Part shown: positions 1 through 14,100 of the stretch, one piece after another
How the letters are laid out: each line of letters begins with the position of its first letter
How positions within the stretch are numbered: position 1 is the stretch's first letter
DNA from: Xanthostigma xanthostigma
Taxonomy: Eukaryota; Arthropoda; Insecta; Raphidioptera; Raphidiidae
Length of the DNA: 64,000 nt
Reading direction: 5' to 3'
Assembly (NCBI GenBank): GCA_963575645.1
Contig: OY754466.1
Location: 18,826,001-18,890,000 of the forward strand
Notes under the pieces: model-generated
Told to the model about the DNA's origin: nothing
Seen by the model: only the letters and a program-made list of their open reading frames with translations
The model's database searches: none
Translations under genes and position numbers: made by a program

Positions 1-2191
1 TTTGAGCCTAAAATCATTTAATATTTTTTCAAATCATTATTCTTAATAATAAATAGTAGACCAGTCACAGAAAACCCAAATAAATAATAGCGGCTTCCCT
101 AAAATTTTGGTTACTCTCTAACATTGTTACTCCAAACTGATACTTTCACCCATGCTCATGTTAGAACATGAGGTAAGACGAACCATGTAAAAGCCATATG
201 AATAGAAAGCTCGTTAATATAATTTTAATGTGCAATAAAATCCTCTTTCAAAATTAAGCGCGTTCCAACAAATATCGCATAATTATGTCTATTTTTTATC
301 GGCACGTCTAATTGTGAGAGAGACTTTACTGTTAATAAGCAAAATGAAGCACTTACCCACATTAAAGCACCCAGGCTTGATTGCAGAACTTATTGTCAAA
401 AAATCTGATTTGACAACGACCTTAGACTGTGACTACACCTACTTTTTTAGGGTTGTAGAAATATTTTAAATCGATCCCGCTCAAGAAATGCATGTATTTA
501 CCTTAGTTTTTTAAAACACAATTTCCCATGCATTTTGATCACTAGTTAGAAGAACGATATTTTTTTCTATAGATTTGTCTATTTCTGTACTTAATAAGAA
601 ATTTCACTACAATCGATTGTTCCTGCAGTTATAAGAACAATATGACCACAGTCTAAGGTCATTGTCAAATCAGATTTTCTGACAATGCGTTTATCAATCC
701 AGCATTGCTGTTTTAAGTTTCGCGTTTTCAGCTCGTCAATGAAACAAATACCAGAGTATTGAAACATTAACAAAAACAAAACGTATCGACAGATTACCAC
801 CAAAACGGACAGTGTTTTGTTATTTTTCGAGACGTATACATATGAAAATTATTCGACGCCACTTGTGTACCATTGCAATTACCTATACAAAAGCACTCAT
901 ACAATTGAAACTTGTCACATGACACCATCGAAAAATCTACCATGCTTAATAATGTGTATAGTTCCAATTACATACGCCAGATAGCACTCCCTTTATATGC
1001 TCTGAACACTCAAATATGTTGACATGTCGTCATTCTGAGGAACAAATCGGTAAAGACGCATAGTAGCTCGTGTATTTTCAACTTCTCCTTCATCCTCACT
1101 TTGTGGCAGCCATAAACCAATCAGGAAATCTTGATTAATTTGAGGTTAACGTATTTTTCCTCTGGCTGATAAGCATAGGAGACTTTTTGCGTGAGAAGTA
1201 GGGACTAAAAACTTGATACCGTGAGTAAAATTAGTTGAAGACAGATGGTGTTGAAAACACACGAGACTGACTTAATTTATTTGACGGAGGGAAAATGTTA
1301 TGCAATGTCAGCTTTTATTATCAGAATAATTTTTTATTTAGTTGTAGAATTTTTTTTCAGTATAGAAAATAAATTCAATGTAAAGAAACAAAATAATCGA
1401 AGTATTGAAAACTAATTAAAATAACGTCCAGGTTTAGACTTTGTGGACGACTGGACCGATTTTTATGCAATTTGAAATGGTATTAATGTAAAAGTATACT
1501 AAGGTACTTTTTTTCCAGCTACATGCGTGTGAAGACCGAGTTACCATCAAAGCAAACTTCAATGCGATTAAATCTATGGGCAGTAATAGAAGATAATATA
1601 ACTCAGTTCAAAATTACATAAACGATGTCTTGTGTACGTTTTAAATGATGCCCAAAACTTTTTTTTCAGTGGAGAAAAAAATTAGCAACGATCAAGTTAG
1701 AACATCGTTGAATAAATGCGTCTTGCAGAAATGTTCCTCAAAAATATTTATTGGCAGAAAAAAAATTACCTTACTATCACAAAGATGTCCTACGCCAGTG
1801 TCAAAGCATCAACGGTTTCTTTGTTTTATATTTTTGGCGACGTTAAATCATATTTTTTTTGGTTCAATTCTCAAAGTTATTGGTTTTTGAAGCAACTTAC
1901 ATTCAAAAACATTATGAAAAATTCACCAGTTTCACAAAGATGTTACTTTTAAGTTAGAATTAACGTCTATAAACGCATTTTGCCATTTTATAGTAAAACA
2001 AAACAAAATTTTATACGTATTATTCAAAATAGAACAAAGTGGCAAAAACAGATTTTTCAACAAAACGAAAAATCGCCAAAAACCGTCAATGTTACTTTGA
2101 CCCCGGTCCGAGTCGGGAGTGCTATATTCTCGGTGGATTGTTGATCTACCCGCCGAAGACGTTGAGTAACGGAACTCACAGTAAGGCTTAC
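1..2191. other. No gene seen; probable last intron or 3' flank of the BET gene
   Basis: I find no exon with recognisable homology on either strand. An inverted pair of a 40-bp repeat lies at 392-433 and 647-686. Read-through of BET exon 11 would run to a stop at 1932 with low-complexity, unfamiliar sequence. The rest is AT-rich and featureless to the eye. Confidence 0.5.
392..686. repeat. Inverted pair of a dispersed ~40-bp repeat
   Basis: The plus-strand copy at 392-433 reads ATTGTCAAAAAATCTGATTT and continues to a run ending CTTAGACTGTGAC. Its reverse complement lies at 647-686. A third copy, plus strand, is at 53766-53806. Outside these blocks the flanks do not match by eye, so this is probably the eroded end of an old element. 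Confidence 0.6.
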
Positions 2192-5100
2192 GTGGCTTTT
2201 TGCGTAGGCAAGATGCTACATAGCTCTCTAGCTCACGTAAGGTTGACGGTTTCAGTGTTTCAAAGTCAATTTCTATTTCGTCCGGATTAGAGTCTCGTAA
2301 CGATGGCTCCCGCGACTGGATTATGTGTACTACTCGACCTAATTTGTCACCTGAAAACCAAACAAAACAAAAGAAACAATCAATAAGACAGCAGAACAAA
2401 TCAAAATCGTTTCAGCTATTGATAAACAACTGAACGCACTAATTTTGTTTTTTGTGGACGGAAGTTCGTTTGAGAGATTGCCAAATGTATTAATAAACGA
2501 AAACACCATAAAGATTGTTAGAAAACGAAACACATAAAAATCGTTTCAAATGAAAAAAAAAAAAAAAAAAAAAACAAGTTTTGTTTACTGAAGAATGAAA
2601 AGATTTTAGGCAATTATTTTTCAAGTTTTCAAAGCCAATCTCTCGCGTCTTGTTATTTGATGGAAAGCAGTCTTACCGGGCAGTTTGTTAATATCGAGTG
2701 ATAATTGTCTTTTTTCGTCGTAAGACATTGGTTTGGCGTTGTCTTCGTCTTCCGAATCGAATCCGATAGGCGGTGGAGCAACTGCTTTCTTTTTCCCCCG
2801 AGGTGTATTCGAATTTGCCTTTGGTCGTTTTGCTGCCGCGTTAGGCCCTGTCGCTGCTTTAGGTCCACGAACGCCTGTAAAAAAAAAAAAAAAAAAATTC
2901 ATTCAGAACATTATAACCGATGATGTTAAAACAAAGAGAATTTGTTTTTTGCGTAGTGTTTATAAATCCACAGCAGTATCTTATACTGCATTCACAGTTC
3001 ATGATCAGTTTTCAACGGCTTACCTTTTGCTTTTGTGGCTTTGGCAGCGGGCGTCGGGTGCGCCGCGTGTCCCGCCGCATGGTGCATGCTCAACGACTTG
3101 CCGGCAGTTGGAACGGTAGGATGGTGTATCTCGGCCGCAAGTCGAACCTCGCTCGCGCTCAATCCGACCGTCGTGGCGCCTGCGCCGACCGCGTCATTAA
3201 CTATCGAATTACTCTTATTACTAACGCCGTGTCCGCCCTTCGCACTGACCGTGTTGGTGGGCGCTGTCTGTTGTTGTTTTTTCAGTTTTTCTTTCTCTTT
3301 CTTTTTCGCTTTTTTCTTTTTACTGCTCTCTTCTACTAATTTTCGCATCCTTTCTTGCATTGCGTGAAGCTGAAAAGAACACGAAACAATGTTAATCTGA
3401 TAAAAGCTGTGAAAGTGGATAGTTTGATCTGGGTATCGTATAAACATCTATGCTGAAATTTTGTTAAGCGCAATAGACTATTTGACTCCCATTTTTTAAT
3501 TATCTCGATACGTCCCTATTGTAGTACTGTAGATCCTCGATAAGTTAAGGAAGTACCCTCGATAAATGAATTAACAAACAGAAAATTACGAAAATTTGCA
3601 AATAATATGTCAAAACCTTTTCAAAAATGACTCAGTTAAATTTTTGTGATCTTTGGTTGACTTTGAAAAAAGATATTGATAATTTTATTTCGCTGCACTT
3701 AACATGGAGTCTTATGGAAATCTGTGATTTTGACGCACTCCATCATTTATTACGTTGGAATTGACAAACAGATTTTGATAAAATTTTCAGGAAATATAAA
3801 CGAATATTCTATGAACATTTTTCTTTTTCCAAAACGTATAAAGCTTGCTTATGTTAATAGAAATAACTAAAACAAAGCCGAGCTTTTTAGCAATTCATAA
3901 ACATGACAACACCGCAATATTATAGTTTGTGGCGCGTCATTTAAAGGTAAGTTACGAAACTGCAGCAGTTTTGATATCGTAAAAACATACGTAAATTGAG
4001 TAAATGCTAAAAGCATAGTATTCCAAAGAAATGATAGTATATTATTATTTCCGAAATGACAGGAATAAAGAAAAGCATTTTCATAAATTAATGCGAATTT
4101 GACACCGCGTGCTGACTTATGCTGCGTACATAAGCACTTGTAACTATGGCAAGGCATGCGGTGTTGCCAAATTATATACTACGTTACTCAAGTAGAAGAC
4201 TGAAATTCTTTGACTTACTGCGTACCGAGGGTACTTCCTTAAAAACCTCTGTAACTTATACATTTTTTTAATTCCCTTCCCCCGGAAATCCCAAAACCTC
4301 CATTACTTAAAGCACAAAACCTCGGTAACGTAAACAAATATTTTGAGCGTTGGCCCTCGATAACTTAAAATAATATTTTGGTGACCTCCATAACTTAAAG
4401 TATTATCAGTGAGTCATCGTGAATAAGTATACAAACGAAAGGTTTGCCAAGAACTTTATTAATTTTCACTTCAGTCTTTCACTAAATCGCTTTACGTATT
4501 GCTGTGCGCATGAAATATTAATTAACGAGTGATAAAATGACGCGAAAATTTAACACACTAACATTAAGTTAAAAATTGAACTTCCAAAACCTCTCTAACT
4601 TCAACTCTCGATAAGTAAAAAACTCGATAACTTAAATTTTTCAACGTTTCCCTTGAACTTACTTATCGAGGTTCTACTGTATCAGTAAACAGGATTAGTT
4701 AGCTTAAAGGTAATCATTTTATAGGTTAAAATAGCACTCATAATTTTAAATATATAAGTTGACGCGAAAACACTGTTTACCTACTGTGACGTAATTCTTG
4801 TAGCAATCAAACAAGTCCAAACGAGGCTCAGTATCGTTTACACAAGACTCGTTTAGTGTTTACTTACGTTTGTGTGTGTTGTGTTTATATAGGTATATAT
4901 GTGTTTACTACAAGTCTGACGTCACACTTTACACCGCCATGGCGAACAGGGTTTTTTTGACATGACAAAAAAACTGCCATTTTAAAATTGAAAAATAATA
5001 AATCAACCTCGTGTTTTTGTGAATACAAACCGATAATTTCCGATTTACTATTCACTAAATTGTCGCATTCACATATCATCGTTTATTTTTTATAGTGTCA

Positions 5101-8100
5101 AATGCCCTATTAGAGACAAAGCGAAAATTTAATATATTCTGCACCGATTCGACTAAATAAACGCTTGTCGTTTCAGTTAACTTACTTCTTGTTCTAGAAG
5201 TTTCAACTGTGCATTTCTTTCTTCTTCTGCTGAATCATCTGAATCACTCGACGTGTCCGTATCGGATCCCGATGAGCTCGAATCCGATTTCGCCATCATT
5301 ATTCTAGTTTGAGGTTGTGGTGGGGGTTCGTCAGGAATTTTAGCAAATCTAAAAAGAAAAACGCGTTTAAAATTCGATTTACATAACGTTTCAATAAACA
5401 CAGTTGGAAAACATTTACGATATAGAAATAAAATCACGGAAAAATATGTCAACATACCTCATTTCAAAAACGTCTTGTAATTTCCGTGCCATAAGCACGA
5501 CGTCATGATCTGGGGGATTATATTTATAACAGTTTGAGAAAATCAATCTAACGTCCGCTTCGAAATCACGAGCCGATCTGTACTCCCGATTATCCATTTT
5601 GTGTTTGACGGTGCCGAGATCCATAGGCTTCTTGATAATTTCATGGTAGTCGTGCAAACCGAGCAGCTCGGCATCGACCGGTTTATAAAAAGGCCACGCA
5701 TAACCCTGCAAAAAACGAAACGAAATCTGTCAAAAAACTTTTTTTCTAGGAATTGTAAATTGCGTAACGATAAGTATCATCTCAATCTTTTACTACGTAC
5801 GAACAGAGATATCTAAATTACTGTCGAAAAAATAAAATAAAATAGCGACTTTTCCAGACTCGGATTACAATTTTATGAATCCGGATTTTATCAAGTCTGT
5901 GCTATAAGTGGATTAAAAACAATACGCGTTATTAATAGAACAAAATAATTTATTAACTTTCATAAAAATTTATCAGACTTTTTAATTTGCTTTTTATTGC
6001 TTTTGAATTTGTTTTTGATGTATGTTATCGACAATTCTCAAATTTCTCTGGCATTTTCAGCTTTTCTCGATAATTAGACAACTCGACAAACTTATTCTAT
6101 CGATATTAATTTTTGATGTGTAAACATCTTTACTTCTTTGCATTAATGAAAAATTCCGAGCTATAGTGAATTCGAAAATTCTTACACCAAGCCGCGAGAC
6201 TTTGACTTTAGCGAGTCGCGAGACGCTCAGTGGCAACGTAAAGATATCTACACATAATAAACCGCGAGTGCATCGCACTCACCGTTTTTTTTACTGTACT
6301 CACACAATGTTTCTTTGTAAATAACTCCTTCAGTATCTCATTGCACGCTTTGAGGGCGTCCGACAATTTCTCCTTCATCTTGGGTTGACCGTGCTGCGAC
6401 TGCGACGCCGTCATACTGCTGCTCGGCGTCGCCGGCAATGTGACCGGATGAAACGGCAGCAGGCCATCCTGTTCTTGTCGCGACGGTTTCTTTATCTGGC
6501 GACTCGACTCGCGCCGCGTGGCAATCTTTGCCGACTTGGCTTCTATAGGAGTATAATGGCCTTCGGCTGATGCGCTTGGCGTCGTTGTATCGGCCTTTCT
6601 TTTAACACCTTTTTTTACCTGAATTATCAAAAATATTGCCAAACTTTACTGACCAAGCTATCCACGACATAATTTTTTTCAAAATAAAAAAGTTTCAGAT
6701 CTTTGCCTGACAGGTCTAAACGTAGAGATAGAATGGATGGTAACTTTTATGGAGGTCAAAATTCAGGAAAAAATCAGGAAAACAAATGTAAAATTGATAA
6801 AAAGAAACGAACATCTTTTAAATTTATTTGCGCATTCTCTTTTCTTTTCTTTGATCTTTCATCTCCTTTTCAATAAAACGGTTTCTTTGTTTTACTTTGC
6901 CTTCCTGATTGCAGTGCTGCTATCAAACTACTTACAATATCTACAAAATATTAACCATATTACGGCGAGTAGACCTGTCTACAGTCGCGGTTTAATTCAG
7001 TACGTTAATTATTTATCTAAATATATAAAAGGAAACCGTGACTTAACTGACTGACCTATCACTGGACGAATTGAGCTGAAATTTGGCACACAGAGAGTTA
7101 TTATGACGTAGGCATCCTCTAAACACAGATTTTTGAAAATTCAACCCCTAAAAGGGTGTAACGGGGGTTCAATATTTGCATGGAGAAATCATATAAGATA
7201 GATGTATCAATTCGAAAATGCGCAGGATTACTCCTGGCAACAAATAAATAAACACGTGTTTCGTGCTTTTTCAAAAACAACCCCTTCAGAGGGTGAAAAT
7301 AGGTAAATAGTCTAAAAATAAACACGGCTGTCATTTTCAAAGTTTGTCGGGATATTGATCATGTGAATGTCATCAATTTTGAAATTTATTACACTTGAAC
7401 AACAAAAAAATCTAGTCATAATTTAAACGAGTACATATAGGCGCTTCCAGCTAAAGCTTGGGTCGCGCCTAAAAAACTAAAAAGCTAAATCTAAAACTTA
7501 TCAATCAAAATCAAATTTGGCGCGAGCCAAGTCATGGGCAAAAGCTGGTATCAAATAAACGGTCAAATCTATTATTATATTTAAATGAAAAATCGTGTAT
7601 TGTCAAAAAGCAGATTTAATATTTTCTGGACAGATTGTAGATTATAGACACTCACAGCTGAGGTCATAAACGTTAATTCAATATTTTCTATTTTTATTAC
7701 AAAAGAAAATCTACTTTTTATGATTCCGATTTTTATTTAATTAAGTTTTTAAGATCCACAATTTTTTACGGGCTCAATATTGATCTATTTTATACACCCT
7801 AATTTCGAAAACGAAACAAAATACATTTCTAACATTTCATGCCTCTAAAGATCTTTTTTTGTCAGAATGAGAGTTTATATTGTCATTCCAAATTATATAT
7901 AACAAAAGGCATATAGCATAAAAAAAATAATTATAAATAATATTGCCACAAACTGTTATCAATAAAATTTCAATATTACAAAATCAATTTTTGATTAGTT
8001 TCATATACTGCAACCATTTTTCCACTTCGCAATGCTTAAAAAAAATGTACTTTATATATTTTTTGTTAGCAAAATAGAAATTATTTGTTGATATGTCATT

Positions 8101-11100
8101 TGCCTTCATTTATTTGACTTTTGCTGTTCAACGCCTACTCGAAAATGCTTGAATATTGAAAAATCGCAGAGAAAGCATGGTATCTGTTGTGAAGATCTAA
8201 TTTTGTTAGTAGATCAAGTGTAAAATATGTTGATATCAAATTATTAAATTGAAAAGTGACAGCTGTCAACTGATTATCCACCTCTGATTTCATGCAGTTT
8301 CTCTTTCAAATTTTATACTTGTAATAAAGTTAGCCTTATCGTTTTGAAGGATTAGTATCACCCCAACGACAAATTTCTTCCTGAGAAATATATCCTAACT
8401 TAATTATTATAAATGCGAATGTGAGTTTGTTGTGCTTTCACGCGTAAACCTCTAAACAGATTTCGATAAAACATCAAAACCTCATATACTGTCAATGCAA
8501 ACGCTTCGCATAGGGCGGCCATTTTGAATATTTTGAAACAGACTACGCCGTCAGGTAACATCCCAACAACGCTAATATGACTGTCCACAAGGTTCTGTGA
8601 AATTTTTCTTAACTAGAATGAAATCTGATAAAAAAGGCATTTTATATTCTTTGTTTTTTAAATTTCGCCTCACAGAAAACGGCAAACTGATTTCAATAAT
8701 AAATGCAATAGCCATACTTTTTTCTGCATACACGAATTTTATGAAACATCTATTCTAATATTTCATTTGTGTGTCGATCTGATAAAAAGTCTTACCTTTG
8801 CCGGTTGAGAAGGTGGCGTAATGGACGTGTCGAGTGGATTGAGAGCCTGCGAGACATGGTACGCGTTTGATGGCAGCTGCTGAGGCATGTTGTGTGTCGC
8901 AGAAGCTGGAGTTATCGTTGTGGTTGCTGTGCTGCCGGGTACATTGGCCGGAGCACCCGTACCCAACGGTAGGCTTGTTCGATCTACAAAAAAAATAAAA
9001 AATTAAAAATACAAATACTTGACTCGATAAAGAAGTGGTATGTTGCGAAAGTCAAAGCTCTACTGTCCGCTATATTCGGCTGTCAAGTTTTTTTTAAGGC
9101 TTTTATGTAGTTGAATATTCGAATCAATGTCTACGCATCTCTTACGAGTACACGGAGGGCTAATTGTTAAAAAAAAAAAAATAGTCTGTTTCAAGACAAA
9201 AAAAAAAAATCCCTTAGAAAAGCTGAGTCAAAAAACATCCTCGAGCATAAAAATAAAAACAAGTGAAATGCGCGTACGATTAAAAGAGAAGCGGGGTGTA
9301 ACGAAAGGCATACCTGTTGAACTGGCAACAGGTGTAGAAACAGTCGAAGACACCGAAGCAGACGGACGTCCTCTACCGGTAGTTATACCACCAGGTAAAC
9401 TGCCTCCAACACGACCTTTCTTACCTTTGCCGCCACCTTTCAGAGGAGGAGGATCGAGTTCTACTTCGTCTTTTGGCATTGTTGCCACCTGAAAAAAAGC
9501 GAAACACGCTGTAATTAATGCCAATGTTTCAGAATAGAAATTAAATAATCATTAACGTTTGAAAATCCAAATAAAATATCGTATTTTTAATTCTTGACGG
9601 TTCTGAAACTCGAACTGAGAGGTCGCTGATTTAGACCAATTTTTTTTCGGACTGAAATTAAATCTTTAATTTGTTTTGCTTATCACATAGTCTTCATTTT
9701 CTGTGATTTTGAAAATGTGAATCATTCACGCCCGAGTATATAACTGAACATCAAAGTAACCATAGGCTCGCTTGATATACTGTATAGGCTGTGTGCACGA
9801 AGTCTATTAGCGCCGCTAGTGGGTAATAGAGAATTATTGAACTAACTTTTTATGGAAATCGCGACATGTTTCTATGGTGATGTCAAAAACTTTAGTTGGC
9901 CATGATGTGTCAAAAAAAAAAAATGTAATAAGGAAAACTGATCTTAATTTGTTTACACTGACAGCGGAACGTCAAATTAGGGTGCCAATGTTCACAACAA
10001 GCATTTCCAGATAGCTTAGTTTTCCTATGTTTTCTTTGTAATTAAAAAACTTTATAAAATTATAACTACTTTCACTTTTAATAAACATTGCTCACTGACA
10101 TACGGAAAATTGGAGATCAAAGTTTCCCCTAGTGCTCACCACAAAAGGTCGCATCGAAAAATTTGTAACTCCGCCTCCATGCACATAGCCCATATAATGT
10201 CTTTAGATTTCAATCAACATATTGACTTTAAGGCCTAGTTTATATGAGAGGCGTTCAACGCGCGTTGAATGCTCTTCATATGTGCTAGGCATTAGGATGT
10301 ATGATGAGGGGTACCTCAAATCACCGAGAAATAAATGAAATTTTGTCAACCCATTTTTTAATATATCTGCTGCAAGTACCTCAAATTCACGAACGGTTCA
10401 CTAACTCGTTTAAAAAATTTTAAATTACGAAATTAATGTGAGCTCTTACAGGAAAAACGCGTATTCATAGTTTATTAAAAGGTGATACAACTGTCATGGT
10501 GAAACGTTACGTAACTTTATACTAATGGCTCTATGCTTTAAGTGTGATAAAAAAAACAAATAGATACCAAGATATTCTATATTGTAGTGGAGTGTGTAAA
10601 CGTCTATGTCATATAGAATATGCGAATCTATCTGTGGAAGAGTTCAATTCCATCAGAATTGATAAATCTGCTCAAAAATGGCAATGTGTTAGTTGTGAAA
10701 ATAACCTTCAAATTGATGTTAATTGCTGTCAATCAAAACCTAGTACCAACGATGAAATATTAAAAATTCCTATTATGCAAACCAACGAATCAGTGATTCC
10801 AAAACATAATACAAGCATGGATGAAAAAATTGACATTCTTTTGAATAATCAAAAGAAGATGCATGACTTGATATTAATGCAGAAAATAACGGTCATGAGT
10901 GATATGAATTACGAATCCGCTATAACTATTAATGCTTTGAAATCTGAAATTGCTGAACTGAAAGTTGATCTAAAGTTAGGCCAGCTCCCATGAAGACTAT
11001 GGCTGAAATAGTGAAACAAAAGGTGAGTGCAACAAATAAAAATAAAGATTTAATCAGAAAGCTACAGAGGATATCGAAACTGGCCATAAAGTTAATACTC

Positions 11101-14100
11101 CTCGCGTCAATAAAATGAATGTCAATAAGGAAGGTCGAAATAAAGTTGTAAATGATGCACAAAATAATATAAATTTATCCGAGGATGAAAAACCAATGAA
11201 TGAAGATGAATGGAAAATAATTAAAAGAAATAGTAAAAAACAGGTTATTTTAGGTAATGGAAAAGAAAATGAGCTGCTATCTGGAGCTGAGAAGCGAATA
11301 TGGATGTTCCTTGGTAGAGTTCGCCCAAACACCATTAAAGACCAGGTTCTTAGTTACTTAAAAACAAAATGTCCTAACTATCAAAACTTGAGGTGGAAAA
11401 TATCCATACTAACGGGAAAAATGAATGCTTCAAAGTATCAGCAAGTTTTATTTTGAAAGATACATTATACGATGCGAATTTTTGGCCGAAAGGTATCATT
11501 GTTCGTCGATATCAGTTTTTTCGTAAAGCAACAGGCAACTTCGGATACAATTCCGGAGAATAAGATAAAAGACTCTATAAAAGATAAAAAACAATTATGT
11601 AATAATCTTAGTATATACAAAATAATGAATTTAAACATCCAAAGCTTTGGAAAAAAAAACAAATGGTATTGAAGTCATGTTAAACACATTCTCCTGACAT
11701 TGCGGATTTTACTGAGCATTGGGTCAAGAGTGATCATATAATCCATTGTGCCTACTCAGAATACAAACTTTCCAACTTTTTATTGCCGAAAGAAGACGAA
11801 TGGTGGGGGTGTTTGTATATATTATAAAAACAAATATAAATATCGTGTCATTAAGGTAACTGAGTATGTAGACGAACAAAATTTTGAAGCAGCTGTCTCG
11901 GAATGGATCTGTGAAGACGCAAGAATAATCATTTTAGCACTTTATCGGTCTCCGTCTGGTGATTTCAATATTTTTACGGACAAATGCTCCGCCATTTTAG
12001 ATACAATTTTTAATGCTCATAAATTCCTTATAGTGTGTGGTGACTTTAATATTAATTTCATGAGCGAAAACAATAATAACGAAACCCAATTTTTAAACTT
12101 AATGTTATCATATAACCTGCTGTCTACTATTAAAAAGCCTACTCTTATTACAGCTACTAGTCGTACGATTTTGATACAGAAGTAGCCGAAACATGTTTAT
12201 CAGACCATAATTTGCAAATTTTGAAATTTAATTATGATAAAACAAGCACCAGAATTTTTAAAAATAATAGACTGTATACTGAAACTAATATCCAGCACTT
12301 TCAATACCTTTTAAGTCTTGAACCATGGACAGAAGCGTATCGTCGGTCTAATTTTAAAACCCCGTAAGTCAATTTTGGTTATTTTTTACGAGGTTTTACA
12401 GAAGTGTAGGTACTAAAATCCTAAAGCACTATAGCCTAAAATCATAATTTCATAAAATTTTGACTTACGAGGTTTTAAAATTAGACCGACGGTATGCTAC
12501 TTAAGATTTTGAGATGGCCTTTAATAGTTTTTATCAAACTTTTATGTTTTACTTTGAAGCTAGTTTTCCTTTAACTAAAAAACATATTAAATTTAAAAAT
12601 AAATCTTGGGTAACACAAGAGATCAGGGAAAAATCTGCAGAATTAAAGAATATTTGTTACATGAACTCGGAAGAATTTCATAACTTTTATCTAACAAAAA
12701 AAAAAAAACGTCTATTATAATCTTGTCAACCAAGCCAAAATTGACTATTATAATGCCAGGCTGCTATCAGCTGCTAATCCTGGAAAATAATTCGAGAAAC
12801 AACTACAGTTGTCAAAACAGACCCATATATTAAAAATATTAAAAATTCTGATGGCAAGGTAATTACTGATCCATCCACCAAAGCTGAAGCTTTTAACGGT
12901 TTTTTCATTAATATTGCGAACAGAGATATAAAAGATAGTAGAAATATCACCCAGTTCAGTAATTCTTCAAATATCAATAGTAGAGTTCATACTCCATCAA
13001 ATCTCTTTTTATTTCCTACGGATAATCATGAAGTGTCACACCTAATCGATATTTTAAATAAAAATTCTTCCGGAGGTCTTGATGAGATCCCAGCCAATAT
13101 AATAAAAGTTTCAAAGCAACTAATTTGTGAACATTATCTCATATAATAAATATTTCTTTCAATGAGGGAATGAAGGAAAATTTCCTCAAAAATTAAAAAT
13201 GACCATGATACTGCCTATATATATAAAAATAAAAGTCATCCAAACCTAATGGAATATTATAGACCCATTGCTCTTCTTAGTCAATTTTCCAAAATATTTG
13301 AGTTAGCTTTAACTGGTCATATTTCTGAACAAAAATTTATTTCGAGCTCTTCCTTAGTAACAAAAGGTGTCCCACAAGGTAGTATCCTAGGCCCATTACT
13401 TTTGATTCTGTTTATTAATGATCTTCCCACTTGTATTCCCTGCGATTCGAAAACAATCTATGCGGATGGCACTAATGTCTTAATTGATGCTGATGATGAA
13501 TTTACTTTAATCTCCAAAGCAAATCAAATTGTTAACGCAATGCAAGAATGGTGCAATACAAATAAACTGGTTCTAAATCTTGAAAAAAACCCAAATCATA
13601 AAATTCATTCTGATAAATAAAAAACATGAGTACAGTTCACTGGTCAGAATCAACACAAGTAGTAAATGGAGTTCTTGGGTATCTATATAGACCAGAAATT
13701 ACAATGGAATGATCATTTAAACGGTTTATCCTCCTCCGAAGTTTTAAAACGAAGCAGTGTTCATGACTACGCGACGCGTCATAATGACAATTTAATTCAG
13801 CCCTTCCGTAGGACCAAATTAGCCTCTAAAAGTCCAATGAACACTGGAATGAGATTTTTTAATGTTTTACCGGCGGCCCACATTAAGTGTCTCGATTCAA
13901 TAAATTTTAAAAAGGCCGTGAAGAAGTTACTTCTTAATTATTGTTTTTACTCAGTGGATGAATTTTTAAATGTCTTTAAATAGTTTTTATTTGTTTTAGC
14001 TGATCATTTGTATGTATGTATTTCACTTGACGTTGTAATGGACATTTTGTCTCTACTACACTAAATAAATATTATTATTACAGTAGACCACCGATTATCC

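Larger units (their letters stand above)
10500..14080 (+). mobile_element. Dead non-LTR retrotransposon (LINE, jockey/CR1 group)
   Basis: Pieces lie in the order expected of a LINE. An ORF1 remnant near 10525-10993 has a PHD-like cysteine finger (CFKCDKK, frameshift, [15 protein letters not shown]). An endonuclease piece is at 11748-12185 ([30 protein letters not shown]). A reverse transcriptase piece is at 13249-13620 ([32 protein letters not shown]). The catalytic YADD box reads YADG, and there are many frameshifts and stops, so it cannot move. The 3' end is an ATT-rich run at about 14065-14080. It sits antisense to the BET gene in its largest intron and is interrupted by a 151-bp element at 12341-12491. 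Confidence 0.85.

Noticed and set aside
2733..3367. Plus-strand ORFs over BET exons 9-10
   Set aside because: They are antisense shadows of the Lys-rich exon and ET domain coding strand; no domain of their own.
9127..9492. Plus-strand ORF of 121 codons
   Set aside because: Antisense to BET exon 4, which has correct splice sites and frame on the minus strand.
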